Origin: Streptomyces sp. 846.5
GTDB lineage: Bacteria > Actinomycetota > Actinomycetes > Streptomycetales > Streptomycetaceae
Length of the DNA stretch: 64,000 nt
Assembly: GCF_004365705.1 (NCBI RefSeq)
Contig: NZ_SOBN01000002.1
Coordinates: 186,001-250,000, forward strand
Direction of reading: 5' to 3'
The notes under the pieces were generated by a model that searched no databases, had not been told where the DNA came from, and saw nothing but the letters and a program-made list of their open reading frames with translations. The translations under genes and the position numbers were made by a program. Shown here piece by piece: positions 36,551 to 45,687 of the stretch (positions are counted from its first letter, which is position 1; the number at the start of each line of letters is the position of its first letter).

Positions 36551-37900
36551 ATGACCGCAACACAGGGGATCGAGCCGAGGACGTACCGGACGGAAACGGC
36601 GGCGGAGGTGGTCGGCCGCCTGCGTGCGACGTTCAACACCGGCGTCACCCGCCCACTGGACTGGCGTGTCAGCCAGCTGCAGCGGCTGCGGGCGCTGCTG
36701 GTCGAGAACGAGCAGGAGCTGCTCGATGCGCTCTGGGCGGATCTGCGGAAGAACGCCGCCGAGGCCAAGACGCAGGAGATCGACTTCACCGTCGGTGACA
36801 TCGACGAGACGCTGGCGAATCTCGAGGACTGGCTCAAGCCCCGCCCGGTGGAGGTTCCCGCCCACTTCGGTGGTCCCCACACCACCGCCTACACCACGTA
36901 CGACCCGCTCGGCGTCGTCCTGGTGATCGCCCCGTGGAACTTCCCGCTGCACCTTCTCATCGACCCGATCATCGGCGCGCTGGCCGCCGGGAACACCGTG
37001 GTGGCCAAGCCGAGTGAGATGGCGGTCCACACCTCGGCGGTGGCTTCACGCCTGCTGCGACAGTACTTCGACGCCGACGTGGTCGCCGTGGTCGAGGGAG
37101 GCGCCGAGGAGACGACGGAACTCCTGGCCCAGCGTTTCGACCACATCTTCTACACCGGCAACGGCACGGTGGGCCGGATCGTCATGGCCGCAGCAGCCCA
37201 GAACCTCACCCCGGTCACCCTGGAACTCGGGGGCAAGTCGCCGGTCTTCGTGGCGCCCGACGCCGACGTGGACGAGTCCGCCAAGCGGCTGGTCGGTGCC
37301 AAGTTCGGCAACGCGGGGCAGCAGTGCATAGCCCCGGACTACGTTCTGGCCGATCCTGCCACCGCCGCCGCGCTGGTTCCCGCCCTGCGCGCGGCGGTCC
37401 AAGCCCAGTTCGGTACCACTCCGCAGACCGCAGCCGGCTTCGGCCGGATCATCAACGAGCGGCATTTCGACCGCCTCACCGCTCTGCTGGACTCCGGCCG
37501 GGCAGCGGTGGGCGGCCAGCACGACCGCGACGACCTGTTCATCGCACCGACCGTGCTCACCGATGTCGACCCCGCCTCACCGGTCATGCAGCAGGAGATC
37601 TTCGGTCCGATCCTCGCCGTCGTCGAGGTCGAAGACCTCGATGCCGCGATCGCCTTCATCAACGAGCGCGACAAGCCCCTCGCCCTCTACGCCTTCACCA
37701 CCTCCGAGGACATCAAGTCGCGCCTCGTGAACGAGACCTCCTCCGGCGGCGTCGCCTGGGGCCAGCCCGTGATGCAACTGCTCATGCCGGGCCTGCCTTT
37801 CGGTGGCGTCGGCGAAAGCGGCATGGGCCGCTACCACGGCCGGTACTCCCTCGAGACGTTCAGCCACCTCAAGGGTGTCGCAGACGTCCCGCTCAGCTAG
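36551..37900 (+). CDS. Aldehyde dehydrogenase (class 3-like)
   Basis: A 449-residue NAD(P)-dependent aldehyde dehydrogenase without the N-terminal extension of classical forms. It has APWNFPLHLLIDPIIGALAA, coenzyme-site VVAKPSE, general base E225 (TLELGGKSP) and catalytic cysteine C259 (GNAGQQCIAPDYVL). Start ATG 36551 (MTATQGIEPRTY) is chosen over the upstream ATG at 36521, because family similarity starts there. Divergent from the XRE/MmyB regulator. It would oxidise medium or aromatic aldehydes to acids. Confidence 0.93.
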   Translation: MTATQGIEPRTYRTETAAEVVGRLRATFNTGVTRPLDWRVSQLQRLRALLVENEQELLDALWADLRKNAAEAKTQEIDFTVGDIDETLANLEDWLKPRPVEVPAHFGGPHTTAYTTYDPLGVVLVIAPWNFPLHLLIDPIIGALAAGNTVVAKPSEMAVHTSAVASRLLRQYFDADVVAVVEGGAEETTELLAQRFDHIFYTGNGTVGRIVMAAAAQNLTPVTLELGGKSPVFVAPDADVDESAKRLVGAKFGNAGQQCIAPDYVLADPATAAALVPALRAAVQAQFGTTPQTAAGFGRIINERHFDRLTALLDSGRAAVGGQHDRDDLFIAPTVLTDVDPASPVMQQEIFGPILAVVEVEDLDAAIAFINERDKPLALYAFTTSEDIKSRLVNETSSGGVAWGQPVMQLLMPGLPFGGVGESGMGRYHGRYSLETFSHLKGVADVPLS

Positions 37901-38407
37901 GACCGCGCTTTGGTGAAGCAGGCTGCCCGATGGGCGACCGGCCGGCGGAAGTGCCTCAGGCCGGCGAGAATGAGGATCGCGGAGATCGCTGTTCCCGCCA
38001 CCGCCGCAAGCGCGTTCCAGGTGAAGCCGTGTATCGGTCCTCTTCGCGGGGGCGCGACGAGGGAGCCGGTCGCGGCGCGGCCTGCAGACACCGATCCGTA
38101 CCGACTCCGGCGGCGGCACCCATGACTTCGTCACCTGGCTGACTGCTGATGGTGCGCAGGGAGCGAACGCCCTCACGTTGGCGGGCAGTTGCGCTTGACC
38201 GGCGTCGACGCCGACGGCATGCGGCTCTCACCGCGTTCGCCGCCAGCACCACCCACAACCCCGATCGCGGTCCTGGAACCGCGTCACCGTCAGCGGGCCC
38301 GCGCCTGTCCGAGGACCGCATCCGCGCCTCTGCCGGGACAGCGTCGCCCCCCCTGCGTCGCAGACCTTCATCCCGTTTTCCTCCGTATTGCAGAAAGAAA
38401 GAAACCC
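37901..38407. other. Gap between aldehyde dehydrogenase and Old Yellow Enzyme genes
   Basis: About 500 bases. A minus-strand frame at 37897-38091 includes a hydrophobic stretch (ALAAVAGTAISAILILAGL) that could be a remnant of a small membrane protein, but it overlaps the dehydrogenase end and has no ribosome site. No other gene is supported. Confidence 0.35.
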
Positions 38408-39520
38408 ATGACTGTCAACATTTCAGAGGCTTCGCCCGTCCCATCGCTTTTCTCCCCCGTCTCCCTCGGGAAGATCGAGCTCGCCAACCGCATCGTCATG
38501 GCACCGCTGACGCGGGTCCGGGCCGGTTCCTCCGGCATTCCCGGGGACCTGCTGGTCGAGTACTACCAGCAGCGGGCGAGCGTCGGAATGATCATCACCG
38601 AGGGCACCTACCCCGACCACGCGTCGCAGGGGTATGTCGGTGAGCCGGGCATCGCCACCGACGAGCAGGCGGCCGGCTGGCAGCGGGTGTTCGAGGCGGT
38701 GCACGCCGAGGGCGGCCGCATCGTCCTGCAGATCATGCACGCCGGCCGCGGCACCCACCCCGACATCAACGGCGGCCGCCGGATCCTCGCCCCCAGCGCG
38801 ATCGCCATCGACAACAAGACGTTCACCGAGAAGGGCGAGCAGCCCTACCCCGTACCGGAAGCGATGACCACCGCAGAGATCCGGGCAGCCCTGGAGGACT
38901 TCGTCACCGCGGCCCGCCGGGCCATCAAGGCGGGAGCGGACGGCGTGGAAATCCACGGCGCCAACGGCTACCTGCTCCAGGAGTTCCTCTCCCCGGCGGC
39001 CAACCAGCGCACCGACGAGTACGGCGGCTCGCCGCAGAACCGCGCCCGCTTCGTCGTCGAGGTCGTCACGGCAGTCGCCCAGGCCGTCGGTGCCGAGCGG
39101 GTCGGGCTGCGGATCTCGCCCGAGGTCGCCCTCGGGGACGTCTTCGAGACCGACCGGGACGACGTCCTGGCCACCTACGGCACCCTGCTCGACCAACTGC
39201 GCCCGCTGGGCCTGGCCTACCTCTCCGTACTGCACGCCGAGCCGGGCGGCGACCTTGTACTGGAGCTGCGGCGGCGCTTCGACGGCAAGTTGATCGTCAA
39301 CAGCGGCCCCTTCGGCGGACAGACCACCCGCGAGCAGGCGCTCCAGCACATCGAGGCCGACCACGCCGACGCCGTGGTCGTGGGCCGGGCCCTCATCGCC
39401 AACCCCGACCTGGTCGAGCGCTGGCAGGGCGGCCACCCTGAGAACGAGCCGCGGCCGGAACTGTTCTACGGGCCGGGCGCCGAGGGCTACACCGACTACC
39501 CCTTCCTCGAAACGGCCTGA
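38408..39520 (+). CDS. Old Yellow Enzyme family alkene reductase (NemA-like)
   Basis: A 370-residue FMN enzyme of the NADH:flavin oxidoreductase/12-oxophytodienoate reductase class. The start ATG 38408 follows AGAAAGAAA. Motifs are LFSPVSLGKIELANRIVMAP (FMN site), QIMHAGRGTHP, the substrate-binding pair in EIHGANGYLLQEFL and DEYGGS, and the phosphate-binding VVVGRALIANPDLV. It reduces activated C=C bonds such as enones or maleimides, with electrons from NAD(P)H. With the aldehyde dehydrogenase upstream it suggests an electrophile-detoxification set. Confidence 0.93.
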   Translation: MTVNISEASPVPSLFSPVSLGKIELANRIVMAPLTRVRAGSSGIPGDLLVEYYQQRASVGMIITEGTYPDHASQGYVGEPGIATDEQAAGWQRVFEAVHAEGGRIVLQIMHAGRGTHPDINGGRRILAPSAIAIDNKTFTEKGEQPYPVPEAMTTAEIRAALEDFVTAARRAIKAGADGVEIHGANGYLLQEFLSPAANQRTDEYGGSPQNRARFVVEVVTAVAQAVGAERVGLRISPEVALGDVFETDRDDVLATYGTLLDQLRPLGLAYLSVLHAEPGGDLVLELRRRFDGKLIVNSGPFGGQTTREQALQHIEADHADAVVVGRALIANPDLVERWQGGHPENEPRPELFYGPGAEGYTDYPFLETA

Positions 39521-39532
39521 GGCCCACGGTCA

Positions 39533-39575
39533 CGCCTGTCCATGCGGCAGCCCCACGCACCCACATGGACAGGCG
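39533..39575 (+). terminator. Terminator hairpin after the Old Yellow Enzyme gene
   Basis: A perfect 12-bp stem (39533-39544 with 39564-39575), 12 bases downstream of the stop codon. Confidence 0.72.
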
Positions 39576-39821
39576 CGTCACACCGGCGATCACCGGCTCG
39601 AGGACCGTCGAGTCCGTCAGGGCGTTGACGGCCCGCAGGTTCCTGGTCGGCAGCCTGCGTTCGGTGACCTCGTCGAGCACGTCGCTCTCGTGCGTGGCCA
39701 CCGCGGCAGCCTTCGGCCGCAGCTGACGCCTATGAACGTTTTCCGGCGTCGGCCCACCTACCAGGTCCGCCTTCCGTAAGGGCTTGTCCGGGCGACCATC
39801 TCACCGGCGAGGTTCATGGGC

Positions 39822-39859
39822 AGCCTGCCCCGGAGCGCGAGTGCGGTCCGGGGCAGGCT
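39822..39859. terminator. Hairpin after the glycine betaine-binding protein remnant
   Basis: A perfect 13-bp stem (39822-39834 with 39847-39859) and a 12-base loop, about 20 bases past the stop of the minus-strand fragment. It was probably that gene's terminator. Confidence 0.7.
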
Positions 39860-39879
39860 CAAGGCGTCGCCGGCGGGGA

Positions 39880-40065
39880 TCAGGCCAGTCCCTCGGACTT
39901 CAGCCACTGCTTGGCGACGTCGCTCATGTCGTCGAGCTTGGCGACCTTTCCGTTGAGCACCATCAGTTCCTCGGTGGTCAGGGCGGCGGATACGGCGTCG
40001 AGCGTGCTGCTGACGGTCGGTATGAGCTTCTTGGTGTTGCCGACGGGCAGGATGTTCTCGGCCAT
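39880..40065 (-). pseudogene. C-terminal fragment of a glycine betaine/osmoprotectant-binding protein
   Basis: The 61 residues (AENILPVGNTKKLIPTVSST, LTTEELMVLNGKVA, AKQWLKSEGLA) are the C-terminal end of a ProX/OpuBC-type substrate-binding protein of an osmolyte ABC importer. The N-terminal four-fifths are absent. At about 40070 the DNA changes abruptly to a lectin-like fragment on the other strand, which marks a deletion or inversion breakpoint. Confidence 0.75.
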
Positions 40066-40091
40066 ACCGCATCGGCAGCGCCGGATCGTCC

Positions 40092-40676
40092 GTGGTCGGC
40101 AGCATCCAGAACGCCGCCGACTACATCCTGACGCACGCCACCACCTGGGCCTTCCCCGCCGCGTACACCGGCGGCGGGTCCATCGTGCCCGTCATCGCCG
40201 AGAAGCAGGGCCAGCCGATCGCAGACGGCGTGCAGTTCCGCATCCCCGCCCACGCCTCCGGCTACGACGTGCACGACGACCTGTACTCCGGCAGCTACAA
40301 CACGCCGTACTACAACTGGGACGTCGCCGAGACCCGGCACACCAACAGCGACGGCGCGGTCGGCTACCTGATCGGCCAGGGCGGCAGCTGCCTGACCAAC
40401 ACCACCTACAACGTCGCCCTCACCGCCTGCAACTACAACGACTCCCGCCAGTGGTGGTTCGCCGACGGCGACGAACTGATGTCCTCCAACGGCAAGTGCC
40501 TGGACGAGGACGCCACCCACCAGCAGCGCTGGGCGGTCTCCTGCGACGGGCTCACCTACACGGCAAATCCGAACAACAAGGACGACCAGTTCCTGATCAC
40601 CCCGCCGGGCGGCACCTACATCCCCGACACCGTCTTCAACTGGAAGAGCCACATCTCCGTCTACGAACACGCGTGA
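40092..40676 (+). pseudogene. Lectin-like secreted protein, N-terminally truncated
   Basis: The frame (up to 194 residues from a GTG) lacks a signal peptide. It contains DDLYSGSYNTPYYNWDVAET, QGGSCLTNTTYNVALTACNY, SRQWWFADGDELMSSNGKCL and HQQRWAVSC: cysteine pairs and Q-x-W-like repeats of a ricin-B type trefoil. The 5' end is lost at the 40070 breakpoint. A terminator hairpin follows at 40701. Confidence 0.55.
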
Positions 40677-40700
40677 CGGCATCCACCTGACGCGGTAACA

Positions 40701-40733
40701 CCTGGGCCGGTGACGCGACGTCACCGGCCCAGG
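40701..40733 (+). terminator. Terminator hairpin after the lectin-like fragment
   Basis: A perfect 15-bp stem (40701-40715 with 40719-40733) with a 3-base loop, 24 bases after the stop codon. Confidence 0.82.
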
Positions 40734-40789
40734 CCCCACCGGCACAGATCGTCGCCGCTGACCTCGTCAACGCGGCCCGATCCTGTGCA

Positions 40790-41022
40790 ACAAAGCGCCC
40801 CTCGAAGACACCGGCGTCACGCCACTGCCGGAAGCGGTTGTGGACGGTCGACCAGGCGCCGAACTCCTGGGGCATCTCCCGCCACTGCCCGCCGGTCTTG
40901 AACCGCCGGATCACGCCTTCGAACTGCTGCCGTAGAGGTTCAGGGTAGGGGCCGTACGCGCCGATCGGCAGGTACGGCCCGATGAACTCCCACTCCTCGT
41001 CCGTCAGTTGCAAGCGTGTCAC
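40790..41022 (-). pseudogene. IS5-family transposase N-terminal fragment (DUF4096)
   Basis: Reads MTRLQLTDEEWEFIGPYLPI, GVIRRFKTGGQWREMPQEFG and WSTVHNRFRQWRDAGVFE. This is the N-terminal DUF4096 domain of Streptomyces IS5-type transposases. Similarity ends near 40790 before any catalytic residue. Confidence 0.8.
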
Positions 41023-41107
41023 GCAAGAACATCTGCCGGTCCGGGCCCCGCCGCAAGGGCGACTCCCGCAGATTGATCACGATGCGATCTGCGCCCTGTA
41101 GCCGGTT

Positions 41108-41806
41108 TCAGGACCAGGCGATCTCGCCATGTCGGGAGACGAAGCGTCCGGTGCCGGCGCCGGGCTCCTCGGTGGCAAGGGCGACGATCGCGTCCGTACC
41201 CTCGGTGACGGTTTGGGGGCCGCTGTGACCGTTGAGGTCGGTCGCGGTGTAGCCGGGGTCAGCGGCGTTGACGCGGACACCCTTGAGCCCCTTGGCGTAC
41301 TGCGTGGTCAACATCGTCAGCGCCGCCTTCGAGGAGGTGTACAGCGGCGCGATCACGCGCGACTCGGGCCGGCCGGGGTCGTGGGTGAGGGCGAGGGAGC
41401 CCATGCCGCTGCTGACGTTGACGATCACAGGGTCGTCCGAGCGGCGCAGCAGCGGCAGGAACGCAGTGGTGGTGCGGACGACGCCGATGACGTTGACGTC
41501 GAGGACGGCGCGGGCGTCAGCGGCGTTGAGGTCGCTGGGATCGCCGACGGGGCCGTGCACACCGGCGTTGTTGATCAGGACGTCGATCCTGCCCTCGTGT
41601 GCGGCGACGTTCGCGGCCGCGGCGGCCACGGACGCGTCGTCGGTCACGTCGATCGGGACGTAGCGTGCGCCGAGCGCGGCGGCGGTCTCCTCGCCCTGCT
41701 CGCGGTTGCGGGCTCCGACGAGCACAGTATGGCCGCACTCGATCAGGCGGCGGGCGGTCTCGCGGCCGAGCCCCTTGTTGGCTCCGGTGATGAAGGTGAT
41801 CGTCAT
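41108..41806 (-). CDS. Short-chain dehydrogenase/reductase (SDR)
   Basis: A 232-residue SDR. It has TGANKGLG at the N-terminus, VLINNAGVHG, VNVSSGMGSL (catalytic serine), YTSSKAALTML (Tyr and Lys) and NAADPGYTATDLNG. Start ATG 41806 (MTITFITGANKG) is chosen because upstream residues in the same frame are a shadow of the divergent gene. It pairs divergently with the XRE/MmyB regulator at 41921, its probable controller. Confidence 0.92.
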   Translation of the reverse strand: MTITFITGANKGLGRETARRLIECGHTVLVGARNREQGEETAAALGARYVPIDVTDDASVAAAAANVAAHEGRIDVLINNAGVHGPVGDPSDLNAADARAVLDVNVIGVVRTTTAFLPLLRRSDDPVIVNVSSGMGSLALTHDPGRPESRVIAPLYTSSKAALTMLTTQYAKGLKGVRVNAADPGYTATDLNGHSGPQTVTEGTDAIVALATEEPGAGTGRFVSRHGEIAWS

Positions 41807-41920
41807 GCGTTCGATACTGGCCCCGACGACAGAGGCGGGCCAGGGACGCTTCGACGGTAGGAAGACCAGTACCACCCTCGCGCCCGCGCACACGATCGGG
41901 GATGCCGGAGGATGGAGATC

Positions 41921-42787
41921 ATGTCGACGACACCCGGAACCGGACTGGGCGCGATGATCCGCACGTGGCGGGACCGGCTGCCCCCGTCGGCCGCCGGGCT
42001 GCCGGCGGCCCGCGGGCGCCGGGCGGCCGGGCTGCGGCGCGAAGAACTGGCTGACCTGGCCGGGGTGTCGGTCGACTACGTCGTGCGCCTGGAGCAGGGG
42101 CGGGCCACGACACCCTCTGCCTCGGTGGTGGCGTCTCTGGCGCGCGCCCTGCAGCTGTCCACCGCCGAGCGGGACCACCTGTACCGGCTGGCCCAGCTCG
42201 TACCGCCGGTGGGCGGCGCGATCTCTGACCATCTTCCGCCCGGCGTGCAGCGGGTGCTCGCCCGCCTCGGGGACGTGGCGGTTGCCGTGTTCGCGGCGGA
42301 CTGGCAACTGGTGTGGTGGAACCATGGGTGGGCCGCCCTGCTGGGCGACCCCTCCGCCTCGCCGCCGCGCCTGCGCAACTTCGCCCGCGACAGGTTCCCG
42401 GTGAACGCCGGCCCCGCCCGCCTCGCGTTGTGGCCGGTGACCGAGGCGGACCGCGACGCCACCGACGCCGCCGTCGTTTCCGACCTGCGCCGCGCCACCG
42501 GCCGCTTCCCCCAGGACAATCGCTTGGCCGTGCTGATCCGCGACCTGAACGCGGGCAATAGGAGGTTCGCCGAGCTATGGGCGACCGGAGTGGTGGCCGC
42601 ACACCGCGAGGACCACAAGACGATCGACCACCCGTCGGTGGGCCCGGTCACGGTGGACTGCGACGTCTTGGCCGACGGCGACTCCGAGCTCAAGATCGTC
42701 ATCATGACCGCTGTGCCCGGCAGCGCGGACGAGACCAAGCTCCAGCTCACCGCCATCGCCGACCCACCGGCCACCACCCACATCTGA
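41921..42787 (+). CDS. XRE-family regulator with MmyB-like ligand domain
   Basis: About 288 residues. ATG 41921 has GGAG just upstream; the ATG at 41912 would sit directly on a GGAGG. Domains are an N-terminal helix-turn-helix (RREELADLAGVSVDYVVRLE, ALQLSTAERDHLYRLAQL) and an MmyB-like ligand-binding domain (FAADWQLVWWNHGWAALLGD, HPSVGPVTVDCDVLADGD). The architecture matches the regulator at 35454-36377, and it is likewise divergent from an oxidoreductase gene. Confidence 0.9.
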   Translation: MSTTPGTGLGAMIRTWRDRLPPSAAGLPAARGRRAAGLRREELADLAGVSVDYVVRLEQGRATTPSASVVASLARALQLSTAERDHLYRLAQLVPPVGGAISDHLPPGVQRVLARLGDVAVAVFAADWQLVWWNHGWAALLGDPSASPPRLRNFARDRFPVNAGPARLALWPVTEADRDATDAAVVSDLRRATGRFPQDNRLAVLIRDLNAGNRRFAELWATGVVAAHREDHKTIDHPSVGPVTVDCDVLADGDSELKIVIMTAVPGSADETKLQLTAIADPPATTHI

Positions 42788-42929
42788 TCCGACCTACGCA
42801 TCGATCGACCGGCGGCTGCTGGAGCAGCGCGGATACGGCTCGGAGCGGATCGGCAAGATCATGGGGGCAACTTCCTCGCCTACGCGGACCGGATCCGGCG
42901 CCCCTGACGATCGGGCCCGGGTCGGGCCG

Positions 42930-44351
42930 TCACGGCTGGTCGGCGGTGACCCGGCCGGAGGCGACGGCGTCCAGGAGGGCCTGGTGGTCCCGTTCGTTCT
43001 GGTCCGCGTAGCTCTCCGCGAACCGTGCCAGGGCCTGGTCGAAGACGTCGCTGAGGCCGAGGTAGGCGGCAATGGCGATCCGGTCGCCGGACCGCGCGTG
43101 GGCGCGGGCCAGCGTCGCTCCGCAGAGACGGCCGAACAGTTCCATCCCCTGGGGGACCATCAGCTCGGGTGCGGCGATGCCCTTCCAGTCGCGCAACTGG
43201 CGTACGTAGAAATCGCGTTGGCGACCGTCGATGCCTTCCAGCCGTTCCCAGCCGAGGAAGATGTCGCTGGCGGCCTGCATCAGGCGCTGGCCCGCGACGA
43301 CGCGCTCGCCCTGGGTGGCGTACGCGCTCGCCCCTGCGAACGGGGCCAGGACCGACTCGTCGGCCTCCTTGGCCTGCAGGAACAGCGGGTCCTCGCCGTC
43401 GCGGCCGAGCAGCAGGATGATCCAGCAGCGGGTCCCGACGCTGCCGACGCCCACCACCTTGCGGGCCATGTCGACCACGGCGAACTCCCTGAGCAGGTGC
43501 TGCCGGTCGGACGGCAGGGTGCGTCCGTAGCGCTGGATCAGGTCGCTGATGGCGTCCTGGAGACCGGCTCGGTCGTCTTCGTCCCCGAGCAGTTCGGCCA
43601 GGGGCGTGACCAGGGGCGGGTCGGAGGTGATCCGCCGTTCGCCGTCGACCAGTTCGGTGAGCTTGTCGAATGCCTGCAGGTTGTCCCGGGTGCGGGCCTG
43701 CGCCAGACTCCGGGTCAGGCGCTTGCGTCCGCGCTTCCGCAGTTCGCCGGCGGCCACGGCCTGCAGCACGTCGGCGTCGGCGCGGGCGTACCAGACCTCC
43801 AGGTTGGGCATCCCGGCGAAGGCACGCATCGCTTCGCGGTAGGAGCGGACGGTGGCCAGGACGATGTCGGCGCGCTCACGGTCCGCGTAGCCGTTGGCGC
43901 GGCAGGCGATGACCAGGCTGGTGGCCAGGCGCTTCACGTCCCATTCCCAGGGGCCGGGCAGTGTCTCGTCGAAGTCGTTGATGTCGAAGAGCAGGTTGCG
44001 TTCCGGCGAGGCAAACAGCCGGAAGTTCAGCATGTGGGCGTCGCCGCAGAGTTGGGCGTACAGGCCGGAGCTGGGAGTGGCGGCCAGGTCGCCCGCCATG
44101 ATGGCGGCGGCGCCCCGGTAGAAGCGGAATGGCGACTCCGTCATCCGTGCGTACCGGATCGGCACCAGCTCCTGCACCCGCGTGGCCGACTGCCGCTCGA
44201 TGACGTCGATCGGGTCCGGCCGGTCGTGGGAGGGGTCGAACTCCTCATGGCTCGACCGAGGAGCCCGCTTACGTGCCGCCCTGCCCCGCGCGGCCCGCTC
44301 ATCGGGCGAGAGCCACGGCACGGACTTCCTGGTGTTCAGTGGCTCCTGCAT
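42930..44351 (-). CDS. DUF2252 family protein
   Basis: A 473-residue protein of the DUF2252 family, large cytoplasmic proteins with a kinase-like fold and unknown function, common in actinobacteria. Features are PFRFYRGAAAIMAGDLA, CGDAHMLNFRLFASPE, FDINDFDETLPGPWEWDVKR and the C-terminal ATLARAHARSGD. ATG 44351 follows AAGGAGG. It has no operon partner. Confidence 0.92.
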   Translation of the reverse strand: MQEPLNTRKSVPWLSPDERAARGRAARKRAPRSSHEEFDPSHDRPDPIDVIERQSATRVQELVPIRYARMTESPFRFYRGAAAIMAGDLAATPSSGLYAQLCGDAHMLNFRLFASPERNLLFDINDFDETLPGPWEWDVKRLATSLVIACRANGYADRERADIVLATVRSYREAMRAFAGMPNLEVWYARADADVLQAVAAGELRKRGRKRLTRSLAQARTRDNLQAFDKLTELVDGERRITSDPPLVTPLAELLGDEDDRAGLQDAISDLIQRYGRTLPSDRQHLLREFAVVDMARKVVGVGSVGTRCWIILLLGRDGEDPLFLQAKEADESVLAPFAGASAYATQGERVVAGQRLMQAASDIFLGWERLEGIDGRQRDFYVRQLRDWKGIAAPELMVPQGMELFGRLCGATLARAHARSGDRIAIAAYLGLSDVFDQALARFAESYADQNERDHQALLDAVASGRVTADQP

Positions 44352-44721
44352 GCTCGCGGCGCCTCCTTCTTGTCGGCAGGTGGGAGGTGCGGCTGACGGC
44401 CGCGCCCTCCACTACCGGCCAGGACCGCCGGACCTGCCCGGCCACACAGATCGAGTCTTACGGCCGGAGCGCTCCGGGGCGCTCCGGGTGCGGCATCCGA
44501 GCGCTGGAGGCGCTCGGTCCAGTGCCGGTTTCAGCCGTTGCTCAGGCCGCCCCCTTGGCGTTCAGTCCGGTCGGACGGGGCCAGGCAGGTCAGCGCGGAT
44601 GTGGGGACGGCCCGCCGGCAGGCCGACCCCGATGACTTCACCCGGGCTTGCGACCACGGCAGCGAACCCGAGCGGACGGCCGATGGGATCGCGCTCCGGC
44701 CCGGTTTTCTGGGGGCCCCTG
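44352..44721. other. Intergenic region, nothing recognised
   Basis: About 370 bases between two minus-strand genes. It contains the promoter region of the DUF2252 gene and the 3' flank of the hydrolase gene. No gene or strong hairpin was noticed. Confidence 0.4.
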
Positions 44722-45552
44722 TCAGGACTGCAGGAAGGCGAGGATGTCGGGGTTGAGGACGTCCGGGTGGACCTGCAGCATCCCGTGCGGGTAGTCCTGG
44801 TAGCTCTTGAGGGTTCCGTTCTTCAGGAGCTTCACCGTGAGCGGTGCCGAGTCCTCGTAGGGAACGACCTGATCGCCCGTCCCGTGGCACACCAGAACAG
44901 GAACCTCGATCTGCTTGAGGTCCTCGGTGAAGTCCGTCTCCGAGAATGCCTTGATGCACTCATAGTGCGCGTTGGCGCCGCCCATCATGCCCTGCCGCCA
45001 CCAGTTGTCGATCAGGCCCTGGGAGATCTCCGCGCCGGGCCGGTTGAAGCCGTAGAACGGCCCTGAGGGAACGTCGAGGTAGAACTGCGCGCGATTGGCG
45101 GCGAGCGCCGTGCGGAACCCGTCGAAGACCTCGACGGGCGTGCCTTCCGGGTTCCGCTCGGACTTGACCATGACCGGTGGCACGGCACTGACCAGGACGG
45201 CCTTGGCCACGCGTCCCGGCGTGGCGCGTGCGACGTACCGTGCGACCTCGCCGCCGCCGGTCGAGTGTCCGATATGGCAGGCACCCTGGAGATCGAGGGC
45301 ATCGGTCAACGCGATGACGTCGGCGACGTAGGTGTCCATGTCGTGTCCGGTCGCGGTCTGGCTGGAACGGCCGTGCCCGCGCCGGTCGTGAGCGATCACC
45401 CGGTAGCCGTGCGACAGGAAGAACAGCATCTGGTTGTCCCAGTCGTCGGCGCTCAGCGGCCAGCCGTGGTGGAAGACCACCGGCCGGCCCTCGCGCGGAC
45501 CCCAGTCCTTGTAGAAAATGACCGTGCCGTCGTCGGTGGTGATCGTGCTCAT
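44722..45552 (-). CDS. Alpha/beta hydrolase, non-haem chloroperoxidase-like
   Basis: A 276-residue hydrolase resembling cofactor-free haloperoxidases/esterases. The oxyanion region is VFHHGWPLSADDWDNQM, the nucleophile S97 lies in IGHSTGGGEVARYV, the acid is in CHGTGDQVVPYED and the histidine in YPHGMLQVH. It probably acts as an esterase or perhydrolase. The ATG at 45552 follows GAAGGGTTC. No operon partner is visible. Confidence 0.92.
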   Translation of the reverse strand: MSTITTDDGTVIFYKDWGPREGRPVVFHHGWPLSADDWDNQMLFFLSHGYRVIAHDRRGHGRSSQTATGHDMDTYVADVIALTDALDLQGACHIGHSTGGGEVARYVARATPGRVAKAVLVSAVPPVMVKSERNPEGTPVEVFDGFRTALAANRAQFYLDVPSGPFYGFNRPGAEISQGLIDNWWRQGMMGGANAHYECIKAFSETDFTEDLKQIEVPVLVCHGTGDQVVPYEDSAPLTVKLLKNGTLKSYQDYPHGMLQVHPDVLNPDILAFLQS

Positions 45553-45687
45553 CTTTGAACCCTTCAGCCTCGATCCACCGACCGGTGACCGTGAGAGGCT
45601 GACCCAACGAAGAAGACGTGCCCTGTGACCTGCCAGTATGGGAGTTCTCTACGCTTCCAGCTCGCGGTAAGACAAGGCACGTCCTAA

